This document shows positions 17,336 to 25,914 of a DNA stretch of 64,000 nucleotides, in pieces. The position numbers and the translations under genes are program-made. The stretch is taken from positions 124,001 through 188,000 of the forward strand of contig NZ_AUCT01000013.1 of NCBI RefSeq assembly GCF_000429905.1. Direction: 5' to 3'. The notes beneath the pieces are model-generated. The model did not search any database, had not been told where the DNA came from, and saw nothing but the letters and a program-made list of their open reading frames with translations. The DNA is from Desulfatibacillum aliphaticivorans DSM 15576. GTDB taxonomy: Bacteria; Desulfobacterota; Desulfobacteria; Desulfobacterales; Desulfatibacillaceae. Positions within the stretch are counted from its first letter, which is position 1. Every line of letters starts with the position of its first letter.

Positions 17336-18559
17336 CTATACCGATAACATCAAGGCTTCCCCCTGGGAGAGTCCGCCGCAAATGGCGGCTGCGCCCAGGC
17401 CCCCGCCCCTGCGCATCAACTCGTACATGAGCGTCATGGTTATTCTTGCGCCGCTGGCGCCCACGGGATGGCCGATGGCTATGGCGCCGCCGTTGACGTT
17501 GGTTTTTGCCTGCAGTTCGGCGAACTTGTCCATGTTGTCCTGGGCCAGCATTTTCAGGCTGACCAGGGTGACGGCGGCGAAGGCCTCGTTGATTTCGATC
17601 AGGTCCAGGTCGTCCACGGACCGGCCCGTCTTTTCCAGCATGGCCTGGATGGCCTGAGCGGGCACGCAGGCCATGTACTTGGGCGATCCTGCGGCGGACT
17701 GGCAGGCCTCGATTTTCGCCAAGGGCTTCAGGCCCAGGGATTCGGCTCTTTTGCGCCGCATGATGACAATGGCCGAAGCGCCGGAGTTCAGGCCCGGAGC
17801 GTTGCCGGCCGTGACCGTGGGGCTGCCGTAAACCGGCCTGAGCTTGGCCATTTTGGCCGGGTCGATGTTGTTCCTGGGAGACTCGTCCTTGTCCATGACA
17901 ATGGGATCGCCTCTTTTTTGGGGGACCGAAACGCTCATCAATTCTTCGCCCATTTTGAACTTGCCCTCGTCAAAGGCCCGGAACCACCGTGCGTGGCTTT
18001 GAAGCGCCCACTCATCCTGGAGCTCGCGCGAGACGCCGTACTCCAGGGCCACCTCGCCGGCGTCCGCCGCTACGGGGGCGAAGCCTTTGCGGCCGTATCC
18101 CAGTTCGAACAGCACGTCTTCCAGCTCAATGGGGCCGAGACGGGCGCCCCAGCGGGCTTTTTCCGCTCTGGCTATCAAGGGGGTGTTGCCCATGTTTTCC
18201 GCTCCGCTAGCGATAATCACGTCCGCCTCCCCGGCCTTGATGGCCCGGAGCCCCATGCGCAAAGCGGTCATGGATGAGCAGCACGCCCTATCAATGGTCA
18301 GGGAAATGGAGCTTTCCGGAAACCCGGCCAGCAGGCTGATTTGCCGGGCGGGCACGTTGGTGTAAATGGCGTACTCGGCCGGAATGCAGGTCCCGTAATA
18401 GATTTCGTCCACTTCTTTGGGGTCCAGACCAATTCGGTCCACGACCTCCCTGAGCGCCAAGGCCCCCAGCTCGATGCTGTCCGTGCTTTTCAACAATCCG
18501 TCAAACTTGCCGAAAGGCGTTCTTACGGCGCTGACGATCACCACATCATCCTGGTTCAT
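17336..18559 (-). CDS. Acetyl-CoA acetyltransferase (thiolase)
   Basis: Protein of 407 residues with a complete thiolase active site: nucleophile Cys in SLTIDRACCSSMTAL near residue 90, NEAFA near 335, GHPVGASGARI near 365 and a C-terminal CGGLSQGEALML holding the second Cys. It catalyses reversible condensation or cleavage of 3-ketoacyl-CoA. The DRACCSS form is typical of bacterial degradative thiolases. It is the first intact gene of the acyl-CoA operon (thiolase, DUF35, thiolase-like, thiolase-like, DUF35, PP2C-like), with a GGAGG ribosome site. Confidence 0.92.
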   Translation of the reverse strand: MNQDDVVIVSAVRTPFGKFDGLLKSTDSIELGALALREVVDRIGLDPKEVDEIYYGTCIPAEYAIYTNVPARQISLLAGFPESSISLTIDRACCSSMTALRMGLRAIKAGEADVIIASGAENMGNTPLIARAEKARWGARLGPIELEDVLFELGYGRKGFAPVAADAGEVALEYGVSRELQDEWALQSHARWFRAFDEGKFKMGEELMSVSVPQKRGDPIVMDKDESPRNNIDPAKMAKLRPVYGSPTVTAGNAPGLNSGASAIVIMRRKRAESLGLKPLAKIEACQSAAGSPKYMACVPAQAIQAMLEKTGRSVDDLDLIEINEAFAAVTLVSLKMLAQDNMDKFAELQAKTNVNGGAIAIGHPVGASGARITMTLMYELMRRGGGLGAAAICGGLSQGEALMLSV

Positions 18560-18605
18560 GTTGCGTCCTCCAACAAAGGGCGGCCCCTCCGCCGCCCAGG
18601 CTGAA

Positions 18606-18878
18606 TCACTGCATTATTTGCCTTTCCAGGACCCTTTTCCGGACTTTGCCGGTGGGGGTCATGGGCAGGGCTTCCACAAAGGTTACTGCTTTGGGCAATT
18701 TATATCTGGCTATTTTGCCGTCGCAGAATTGCAATACCAATTTTTCGGTCAGTTCCTGCTCGTTGGGCACGATGACGGCCATGGGAACTTCGCCCCATTT
18801 TTCGTCGGGCTTCCTCCGGTCCTGAAAAGTCAGAATTGCTTGTAAAGCCGTTACTGGCAGGTTGCTATTGGGAAACAA
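18606..18878 (-). pseudogene. C-terminal remnant of an acyl-CoA synthetase
   Basis: The last 67 residues (from about 18809 to 18608) are the C-terminal domain of an AMP-forming acyl-CoA synthetase: PDEKWGEVPMAVIVPN, then ARYKLPKAVTFVEALPMT and TPTGKVRKRVL with the adenylation Lys. The first 23 residues of the open frame do not resemble the family, so the adenylation domain is missing. It lies 46 bases before the thiolase gene, consistent with a decayed first gene of that operon. A possible upstream half is at 33691-33993. Confidence 0.8.
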
Positions 18879-19353
18879 AAACGGAAGCGCAGATATTATC
18901 GTTCAAATTCGAACTAATATTGAATAATATTCATAACCCTGTCAAGCGATTTTTATTGGGCCTTGAGATGTCTCATACAGCAAATTCCCTGCTTAGGCAT
19001 ATATAGCAGGTCTTTTCGCGGATAAAACTTTTTCGCCGCTTGCGTCTTTAGGGATAAAACCGAATATCTCCGTTTGCTGATTCATGAATATCATTCGAGA
19101 ATGGCCCTGTTCAGACAGAAACTCCTTTCCCGGCCCCAAGACCCTCCCTCCCCGTCCCCTGGAACGGGAAAATTCCTTAAAAAAACCATACTATGCCTTG
19201 ACCCGGGGGCGCGCTCGTGCTTTGAATAAACGCAATCGACAAGGCGCCTTAGGGAGGGGGACCCCAAAGGCGCCCGCCAGCCGGATTCCCGACATGCAAC
19301 AACATGGACTCTGCCAGGCTCCTCTCGGCCTTGTAACTGCAAGGGGCTTATAT
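18879..19353. other. Non-coding region before the pseudokinase regulator
   Basis: No convincing gene. An open frame continues upstream of ATG 19354 to about 19084, but its sequence (rich in Arg and Pro, no family resemblance) and the good ribosome site AAGGGG just before 19354 argue against coding. The part at 18900-19080 is AT-rich and probably holds the regulator's promoter. Confidence 0.5.
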
Positions 19354-22113
19354 ATGGTTTCTCTCGAAGGTTTCGACGGATTGGAAAAAACCGGTGAAGG
19401 GCCTGTATTCACCCTGTACCATGGGGTGCGCACGGCCGACGGCAAGCCGGCGGTCATCAAGCATATTCCTCCGGGCAAGCTCTCCCCTTCCGAGGCGGCC
19501 CATATAAATGATGAATACGAGCGCATCAGCGGCATGCGTTCGGAGCACGCGGTTCCGCTTTTGGAGTTCAAGCGCCTGCCGGGTCCTGACGGAGACGGCT
19601 TTTTGTTCGCGTTCGAGCGTCTGCAGGGAACGCCTCTGCTGGATTTTTTTAAGAGCCTTCCTTTTAATTTGGCCGTCTTTCTGGATAAGGCCCTGGATCT
19701 GGTGCAGGGGGTGAGCGACATGCACCGGGCCGGATTCACCCACAAGGAGCTGCGGCCCGCCGCCGTCATGGCGGAGGCACGGACCAACAGGGTCGTTATC
19801 TGCGAGTATCCGTTCTCCTGCCTGCTCAGCCGGGAGGACTTCCGGATATTTTCCCGGGACATCCTGGATCTCCGCATGCCCTACGCGGCGCCCGAGCAGT
19901 TCGGGGGGCGCATGAACCGCTGGATCGACTACCGGTCCGACTATTACAGCCTGGGCGCCCTGTTTTACGAAATTTTGGGCGGCGCCCCGCCTTTTCAATA
20001 CGACGACCCCGTGAGGATGGTGCTGGCCCATGGATATGAAGAGCCGGTTTATCTGGGCGATGTGAACTCTTCCGTTCCCGAGGCGCTTTGCCGGATCGTC
20101 ATGAAGCTGCTGGAGAAAAAGCCCGGAGACCGTTACCAGAGCGGGGACGGCCTCATGCACGATTTGGGGATCTGTCAGTCTCAGCTCCAGGAAAAGGGCG
20201 AGATCCAGCCCTTTGCGTTGGGAAAGAAGGACAAGCCCGAGGATTTCGGGTTCAGCCAGCCGGGCTTCGGCCGGGACGAGGAGGCCAGGGAGCACTTAAG
20301 CCATTGGGAGGCTGCGCCCAAGGCCAGGGACGTGGAAGAAGCCCGGGCGGCCATGCTGGAGTTGTATCAGAAGTATCAAACCCATGTGGAGAACACCGGG
20401 GAGATTATCTGGACCACGGACATGAACCTGACGCCCACCTATATCAGTCCTTCCAGCGAGCGGATACTGGGCTACACCCCCGAGGAGCTGTTTCTGCATT
20501 ACAACCCGGCCCTTTTGACCCAGGATTCGGTGGAGCGGCTTTTGGAGGTGCGCAACGAGCGCACGGAGAACCCGGAGGATTTTTTCCGGCCTTTTTCCAT
20601 AGATTTTGAAATCATACACAAAAACGGCTCCATCCGCCTTTGCGAAACCCAGGTGAGTTTTTTACAGGACGAGCAAGGGGCGCCGTCGGGCATCATCGGC
20701 ATATCCCGGGACGTGACGGATCAGCGCAGCGCGGAAAAGGCGCTGCAGGAAAAGGAAGCCCAGTTGACCGCCATTGTAGGCGCTTTTGAGGGCTTCATTT
20801 ATATAGCCTCCCCGGATTACACCCTGCACTACCTCAACGACCGCATGATGGCATGGATCGGCCGGGACGCCTCTGGGGAAACCTGCCACCAGGCCATCCA
20901 CAACCGGGCGACGCCCTGCCCCTGGTGCGCCATGGGGCGGGTTACCAAAGGCGAGACCGTGCGTTCGGAAACGCAGTTCGGAAAAGACCTTCGCTGGTAT
21001 TATTCCCTCAACTCCCCCGCGCGCCAGGCCTCCGGGGGCGTCTTCCAGCAATCCATTTTAATGGACGTGACCGAGCGCAAACGCCGGGAGCAGGCCCTGC
21101 AGGAAACGGAAAAGACCCTGCGCCAGGAAAACCTGCGCCTTAAATCCTCCATGCGGGAGCGCTATAAATTCGGCGACATCGTGGGCAAAAGCCTGCCCAT
21201 GCAGAATGTGTACGAGCTGATTTTAAAAGCCTCGGAGTCCGACGCCAACGTGATTATTTACGGGGAGTCCGGCACCGGCAAGGAGTTGGCCGCCCGGGCC
21301 ATCCACGCCATGAGCGCCCGGAGCAAGGGGCGTTTCGTGGCCGTCAACTGCGGCGCCATCCCCGGGCAGATCATGGAAAGCGAGTTTTTCGGGTATAAAA
21401 AAGGCGCTTTCACCGGCGCCTATGCAGACAAAGCCGGATACCTGGAGCAAGCCCGGGGCGGAACCCTGTTCCTGGACGAAATCGGCGAGATCGATCTGAA
21501 TTTGCAGGTAAAGCTGCTGCGGGTGATCGAAGGCCGGGGCTTCACCCCCGTGGGCGGGGGCGAGGAAAAAGACACGGACATCCGCATCATCGCCGCCACC
21601 AACCGGGACTTGGCCGCCTCTGTAAAAAAAGGCCTGATCCGGGAGGATTTTTACTATCGGATTCACATCATCCCCATCCATCTGCCGCCCTTGCGCCGCC
21701 GCAAGGAGGACATCCTGCTTTTGATCGACCACTTCCTGCGGGAGTTCGGCGGGGACAGCCTGGCTTCCCCCCTGCCCGGGCACGTGATGGAAGCGCTGTT
21801 AAACCACCATTGGCCCGGCAACGTGCGGGAACTGCAGAACGTTCTCCAGCGCTACGTCACCTTGAAAAAGCTGGACCTCTCCGGCCTGTCCCATGACAAG
21901 GACCAGGGAGGGCGCGCTCCTCAGCCTCCCGCTGAAATCGCCCTCCGGGGAGAGGAGGCCTGGAACCTGTTCAAGGCTGCGGCCGGGTTTGAAAGGCAGT
22001 TTATCAGCCAGGCTTTGGAGCGGGAGAAGTGGCGCAAGGGCCGGACCGCCGATTTGTTGGGGATCAGCCGGCGGACTTTGTTTAAGAAGATGAAGGATCT
22101 TGGGATTGATTAG
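19354..22113 (+). CDS. Pseudokinase-PAS-PAS-sigma-54 activator fusion
   Basis: Protein of 919 residues. Residues about 1-275 follow a Ser/Thr kinase fold: PAVIKHI keeps the ATP-site Lys, MPYAAPEQ the APE motif and DYRSDYYSLGALFYEIL the helix F Asp, but the catalytic loop reads THKELRPAAVM instead of HRDLKPxN and the DFG motif is replaced by ICEYPF, so it is probably a pseudokinase. Two PAS domains follow (about 335-460 and 470-590; the second has CPWC). Then a sigma-54 AAA+ domain with GESGTGKE, GAFTGAY and LFLDEIGEID, and a C-terminal Fis-type helix-turn-helix (TADLLGISRRTLFKKM). It should activate the sigma-54 promoter at 22432, through dyads just after its own stop. Confidence 0.9.
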   Translation: MVSLEGFDGLEKTGEGPVFTLYHGVRTADGKPAVIKHIPPGKLSPSEAAHINDEYERISGMRSEHAVPLLEFKRLPGPDGDGFLFAFERLQGTPLLDFFKSLPFNLAVFLDKALDLVQGVSDMHRAGFTHKELRPAAVMAEARTNRVVICEYPFSCLLSREDFRIFSRDILDLRMPYAAPEQFGGRMNRWIDYRSDYYSLGALFYEILGGAPPFQYDDPVRMVLAHGYEEPVYLGDVNSSVPEALCRIVMKLLEKKPGDRYQSGDGLMHDLGICQSQLQEKGEIQPFALGKKDKPEDFGFSQPGFGRDEEAREHLSHWEAAPKARDVEEARAAMLELYQKYQTHVENTGEIIWTTDMNLTPTYISPSSERILGYTPEELFLHYNPALLTQDSVERLLEVRNERTENPEDFFRPFSIDFEIIHKNGSIRLCETQVSFLQDEQGAPSGIIGISRDVTDQRSAEKALQEKEAQLTAIVGAFEGFIYIASPDYTLHYLNDRMMAWIGRDASGETCHQAIHNRATPCPWCAMGRVTKGETVRSETQFGKDLRWYYSLNSPARQASGGVFQQSILMDVTERKRREQALQETEKTLRQENLRLKSSMRERYKFGDIVGKSLPMQNVYELILKASESDANVIIYGESGTGKELAARAIHAMSARSKGRFVAVNCGAIPGQIMESEFFGYKKGAFTGAYADKAGYLEQARGGTLFLDEIGEIDLNLQVKLLRVIEGRGFTPVGGGEEKDTDIRIIAATNRDLAASVKKGLIREDFYYRIHIIPIHLPPLRRRKEDILLLIDHFLREFGGDSLASPLPGHVMEALLNHHWPGNVRELQNVLQRYVTLKKLDLSGLSHDKDQGGRAPQPPAEIALRGEEAWNLFKAAAGFERQFISQALEREKWRKGRTADLLGISRRTLFKKMKDLGID

Positions 22114-22120
22114 GCCTATT

Positions 22121-22211
22121 TTGGGCATGATTTTTCCCAAAGCAAATATGTCCTTGTTTATCAGCCTGTTTTGTCTGATCTCTCCTTGTTTTTGGGAACG
22201 ATCCTTCCCAA
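22121..22211. promoter_or_regulatory. Paired 20-bp dyads: probable enhancer sites for the sigma-54 activator
   Basis: TTGGGCATGATTTTTCCCAA (22121-22140) and TTGGGAACGATCCTTCCCAA (22192-22211) have the same length and share TTGGG, GAT in the middle and TCCCAA. Their centres are 71 bases apart, about seven helical turns, and they lie 220-290 bases before the -24/-12 promoter. A further half site TTCCCAA is at 22299-22305. This is the standard position for an enhancer-binding protein. Confidence 0.72.
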
Positions 22212-22431
22212 GTTTTTGGCGCCCGCCGGATCTGACACATTCCGCCTTCCCTGGGGCTTATAAAAAATTTTTAACCATGCGTTCAAATCGGTTCATTTTT
22301 CCCAATGCCTGTATAATGACTCAAATAAGTAATAGTTTCTCCTCTTTAAATTCGATCCCATAGTAGCAAAACCTCCTTGACTCCACTCGGGTTCATCCGC
22401 TTCCCGTCCGCACTTACGCCGACCCTGATCC

Positions 22432-22447
22432 TTGGCACAGGAATTGC
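22432..22447 (+). promoter_or_regulatory. Sigma-54 (-24/-12) promoter of the redox operon
   Basis: TTGGCACAGGAATTGCCT: TGGCAC and TTGC elements with exactly ten bases between GG and GC, matching the sigma-54 consensus closely. The start site would be near 22459, about 40 bases before the first gene's ATG (22499), which has a GGGGGAGG ribosome site. Confidence 0.87.
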
Positions 22448-22498
22448 CTATAGTTCCGGCAACGCACATCTTTTTCATGCAAATAACGGGGGAGGATT

Positions 22499-23146
22499 AT
22501 GGCAATCGGCGACATTCCCAGGCTTCCTGACAAGGACCTGAAGCGGGTGGAACAACTAGTAAAAAAAGTAAAAAGCGGCGAGACGCCTCCGTTGGAGGTT
22601 TTGGAGAAAAGCCTGACCGTTTTGGGCCGTTTTAAGCTGGACAGGTCAGGTTTTGAAATCAAGGACCGTTTTAAAATCGGCCGAGAGGACCTGGAAACCC
22701 TTTTTGGCGCGGCGGCCATGTCCATGAAGGCGTCTTCCGGCAAAAAAGGAGGATCGGCGCCCAAAAAGAAGCAAAGCCTATGCATCGACCTTAAGGAGTT
22801 GGGCCGGTTTAAGGTGCAGCCGGGCTTTCCTCCCAAGGCCGTCCCCATAAGCAAAGAGGAGATCGAGCAGACCGACGGCCCGGTCATTGAATTGGATCTG
22901 GATCTTATTCCTTATTTATTCCAGGGTTTTGAGGGCATGCTGTACTTGAGCGGAGAGCGGCTTGTCACCGTAAGGGGCGGCAAAAAGGCGCCCTCCGGGA
23001 ATAAGAGCGACGGCTGGCAGGCGGGGGTTAATAAACTTAATTCCGTCTTGCCCCTCATGTCTTTCTCCACCAGAAAATTCCTCGGCCAATTGGGCAAGCC
23101 CCTGACGGCCTTTTGCGACGAAGTCCTGACCAAATGCGGAGTATGA
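22499..23146 (+). CDS. Unknown protein, first gene of the sigma-54 redox operon
   Basis: Protein of 215 residues I do not recognise. It is soluble in appearance: a charged helical N terminus (KDLKRVEQLVKKVKSGE), two phrases of similar form, VLGRFKLDRSGFEIKDRFK near residue 40 and ELGRFKVQPGFPP near 98, a Lys/Gly-rich linker (KKGGSAPKKK) and a C-terminal helical region with few cysteines. The repeated GRFK phrases hint at an internal duplication. A strong ribosome site precedes it and its stop overlaps the next start (ATGA), so it is co-translated with the FAD oxidase and may be an accessory subunit. Confidence 0.75.
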   Translation: MAIGDIPRLPDKDLKRVEQLVKKVKSGETPPLEVLEKSLTVLGRFKLDRSGFEIKDRFKIGREDLETLFGAAAMSMKASSGKKGGSAPKKKQSLCIDLKELGRFKVQPGFPPKAVPISKEEIEQTDGPVIELDLDLIPYLFQGFEGMLYLSGERLVTVRGGKKAPSGNKSDGWQAGVNKLNSVLPLMSFSTRKFLGQLGKPLTAFCDEVLTKCGV

Positions 23147-24618
23147 ATATGAGTGTTGAAAGCAGGCTTGCCAAGATTGTTGGAAAAAACCGGGTGTCCG
23201 GCGACCCCGGCGAACTGGATGCTTTTTCCCTGGATCATTCCTATGTGGGGAAAAAGGCGCCGGCCTTGATTGTGAGGCCGGAAAATCCTGACGAAGTGCA
23301 GGATATTGTCAAGCTGGCCAATGAAATGGATTTGTCCCTGGTTCCCGTCAGCTCCGGCGCGCCCCGGTTTCGGGGGGACAGCGTGCCCTCGGTTGACGGC
23401 GCCGTGATAGTGGATCTGTCCCAGATGAACAAGATCATGTGGATCAACCGGCGCAACCGGGTGGCTTTGGTGGAGCCGGGGGTGACCTTTGGCGAGCTTC
23501 AGGCCGAACTGGACAAGCACGGCCTGCGGGCCATGTTTCCTTTGGCGCCCAAAAGCTCCAAGTCGGTGATCGGCGCCTATATGGAAAGGGAGCCCTTTAC
23601 GGTTCCGCGTTACGCCTGGGACCTGGGGGACCCGGTGGCCGGCGCTGAATTCGTCCTGGGGGACGGCAACACCATGCGCACCGGCGGGGCCGCGGGCCCG
23701 GCCGCCACCTTGGAGGCCCAGCGCGCCACGGGCGGCGCCCAAAAGCTGCCCATGTCTCCCATTAGCATGGATTTCAGGCGGATCGCCCAGGGCTCTTCCG
23801 GCTCCTTTGGGGTCTGCAACTGGATTTCCCTGCGTTGCGAGCTGCTCCCCGAGCACGAGCAGGTTTTTTTCGGCGAGGCGGATTCTCCCGCGCCGCTGAT
23901 GGAGGCGGCCAGGCGCTTTTTAAACCTGCGTCTGGCGGACGACTTGTATGTGGTCAACCGCTTGACCTTCGCCAGCCTGCTGAAGACGGAGGCGGACAAG
24001 ATCGAGGCCCTTAAGGAAAAGCTGCCTCCTTATGTATTGGTCGCCAGCGTCGCCGGATTCGGAGATCTGGCAAAAGATCAATTCAATTACAAGGCCGCCG
24101 ACCTGAAAGACGAAGCCAAAAAGCTGGAATTGCCCCTGTCCTCCCGAATCGGGGGCGTGACCGGCGCCGCCTACCTATCGCAAGTAGTGCGGAAATGCTC
24201 GGCCGAGCCCTATTGGAAGCTGCGCGCTCAGGGCGACTGCCGGGAGCTTTTTTTCCTGGCGCCTCCCAACAAGGCGGCCGGATACGTGGAGCAAGCCCTG
24301 GCTTTGGCCCAAAAAGGCGGGTTCAACCCGGACGACGTGGGGGTTTACCTGCAGATGGCGGTTCACGGGGCCGTCTGCCACTGCGGGCTGGATTATTTCG
24401 TCAGCCCGGAAAAGGCGGAGGCGCTTAAGCCTCTGTTCATGGAGACGAGCAAGGCCTTGTTTGAAAACGGAGCGTATTTTTCAAGGCCTTACGGCCCCTG
24501 GAGCGGCCTGGTTTATCCCAGGTACGAAACCTTCGTCAAATACGCAAACAAGCTCAAGGCCGTCTTTGACCCCAAAGGCGTCATGAACCCCGGAAAGCTG
24601 TGTTTCAAGGAGAACTAA
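23143..24618 (+). CDS. FAD-linked oxidase (PCMH/GlcD-like), first copy
   Basis: Protein of 491 residues of the vanillyl-alcohol-oxidase / GlcD class. The FAD-binding part is residues about 30-215: PALIVRPENPDEVQDIVKLA, VPVSSGAPRFRGDS, VALVEPGVTFGELQ and a GSSGSFGV segment. The C-terminal half is the substrate cap and ends NPGKLCFKEN, the typical closing motif. Such enzymes oxidise 2-hydroxy acids, aldehydes or alcohols and pass electrons to Fe-S proteins or ETF. ATG 23143 overlaps the previous stop (ATGA). The Fe-S gene follows after 5 bases. Confidence 0.86.
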   Translation: MNMSVESRLAKIVGKNRVSGDPGELDAFSLDHSYVGKKAPALIVRPENPDEVQDIVKLANEMDLSLVPVSSGAPRFRGDSVPSVDGAVIVDLSQMNKIMWINRRNRVALVEPGVTFGELQAELDKHGLRAMFPLAPKSSKSVIGAYMEREPFTVPRYAWDLGDPVAGAEFVLGDGNTMRTGGAAGPAATLEAQRATGGAQKLPMSPISMDFRRIAQGSSGSFGVCNWISLRCELLPEHEQVFFGEADSPAPLMEAARRFLNLRLADDLYVVNRLTFASLLKTEADKIEALKEKLPPYVLVASVAGFGDLAKDQFNYKAADLKDEAKKLELPLSSRIGGVTGAAYLSQVVRKCSAEPYWKLRAQGDCRELFFLAPPNKAAGYVEQALALAQKGGFNPDDVGVYLQMAVHGAVCHCGLDYFVSPEKAEALKPLFMETSKALFENGAYFSRPYGPWSGLVYPRYETFVKYANKLKAVFDPKGVMNPGKLCFKEN

Positions 24619-24623
24619 AGCCC

Positions 24624-25910
24624 ATGGCTCTGATCGATTATCATTATGAAATGTCCCATTGCCACCGATGCTCATATTGCAAGTTCATCCCCTTTCAATT
24701 GATCAAAAGCAAGCGGTTTTCCTATTTGTGCCCTTCCATTTCCCTGCGGAACTTCCATTCCTTTTCCGCGGGAGGCAGGGCGGCGCTGGGGCTGGCCGTG
24801 GTGGAAGGCAGGCTGGACGAATACACGGAGATGATGAAGCAGATCGTCTTTGAATGCACCATGTGCGGCGCCTGCCAGGTGCAGTGCCGCACCTTCAACT
24901 TCAACCTGAATCCCATCGAAGTCATGCAGGCCTTGCGGACCCACGTTGTGGAGCAGGGCGAAATGATGCCCGAGCATATGTTTGTGATCGAAGGGTTGAA
25001 GCGCGAGGACAACGTTTTCGGCGAGCCCAAAAAGCACCGGGGCGACTGGGCCGAAGGCTTGGGCCTCAAGGACATCAGCCGGGAAAAGGTGGACGTCCTG
25101 CTGCATGTGGGCTGCCGCATGTCCTTTGACGACGAATTTTGGCCGATCCTGAAAATGGCCGTGGAAATCATGAAAAACGCCGGCCTGAGCGTGGGCATCG
25201 CCGGAGCCGAGGAATCCTGCTGCGGAGGCCGGGCTCTGGAAATGGGCTTTGAAGGCGTGTTTCAAAATTTCGCCGAAGCCATGGCCGGCCGGGTGAAAGC
25301 CTCGGGCGCCAAGCAGGTGGTCACCCTGTGCGCGGATTGCTTCGGAACCTTTAACGAGCATTACCCGGCCCACGGCTGGGGCCTGGATGCCGAAGTGGTT
25401 CACATCACCCAGTTTATCAGCAACCTCATTTCTGAAGGCAAGCTCACGCTGAAAAACCAGGTTCCCATGGCCGTGACCTATCACGACCCCTGCCACCTGG
25501 GCAGGCGGGGCGAGCCCGGCGTGCAATGGAAGGGCGAATATCAGCGCCTTGGGCCGCATCTTTTCGGCCCTGTGCCGGAAAAGCCCATTCGCCTGGGCCA
25601 GAACGGGTGCTATGACGCGCCCCGGGAAATCCTGGAAGCCATCCCCGGCGTGGAACTGACGGAAATGGAAAGAACCCGGGAATACAGCTGGTGCTGCGGC
25701 GCGGGCGGCGGGGTTTTGGAGGCTTTCGAGGAAATGGCCGAGGCCACCGCCTCCGAGCGAATTCAGGAAGCCGAGGCCACCGGAGCAAAAGCCCTGGTCA
25801 CGGCCTGCCCCTGGTGCGAGCGCAATTTCAAGGACACGCTGGAAAGCACAGGCGGCGATATGAAGATATACGACATCGTGGAACTGGTTCACCAAGCCAT
25901 TGGAGGATAA
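24624..25910 (+). CDS. CCG-domain Fe-S oxidoreductase (HdrD/GlpC/GlcF-like)
   Basis: Protein of 428 residues. N-terminal cysteines CHRCSYC (about residue 12) and CTMCGACQVQC (about 77) can hold 4Fe-4S clusters, although the first set is shorter than a regular ferredoxin motif. Two CCG repeats follow: ESCCGGRALEMG near residue 195 and YSWCCGAGGGVLE near 350, each with preceding HVGCR and YHDPCHLGR. These domains appear in heterodisulfide reductase, GlcF and lactate dehydrogenase LldE, where they link FAD oxidases to carriers. It sits between two FAD oxidase genes, so it probably collects electrons from one or both. Confidence 0.88.
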   Translation: MALIDYHYEMSHCHRCSYCKFIPFQLIKSKRFSYLCPSISLRNFHSFSAGGRAALGLAVVEGRLDEYTEMMKQIVFECTMCGACQVQCRTFNFNLNPIEVMQALRTHVVEQGEMMPEHMFVIEGLKREDNVFGEPKKHRGDWAEGLGLKDISREKVDVLLHVGCRMSFDDEFWPILKMAVEIMKNAGLSVGIAGAEESCCGGRALEMGFEGVFQNFAEAMAGRVKASGAKQVVTLCADCFGTFNEHYPAHGWGLDAEVVHITQFISNLISEGKLTLKNQVPMAVTYHDPCHLGRRGEPGVQWKGEYQRLGPHLFGPVPEKPIRLGQNGCYDAPREILEAIPGVELTEMERTREYSWCCGAGGGVLEAFEEMAEATASERIQEAEATGAKALVTACPWCERNFKDTLESTGGDMKIYDIVELVHQAIGG

Positions 25911-25914
25911 AGTT

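Noticed and set aside
19084..19353. Longer N terminus for the pseudokinase regulator
   Set aside because: The extra 90 codons look non-coding and ATG 19354 has a much better ribosome site and domain start.
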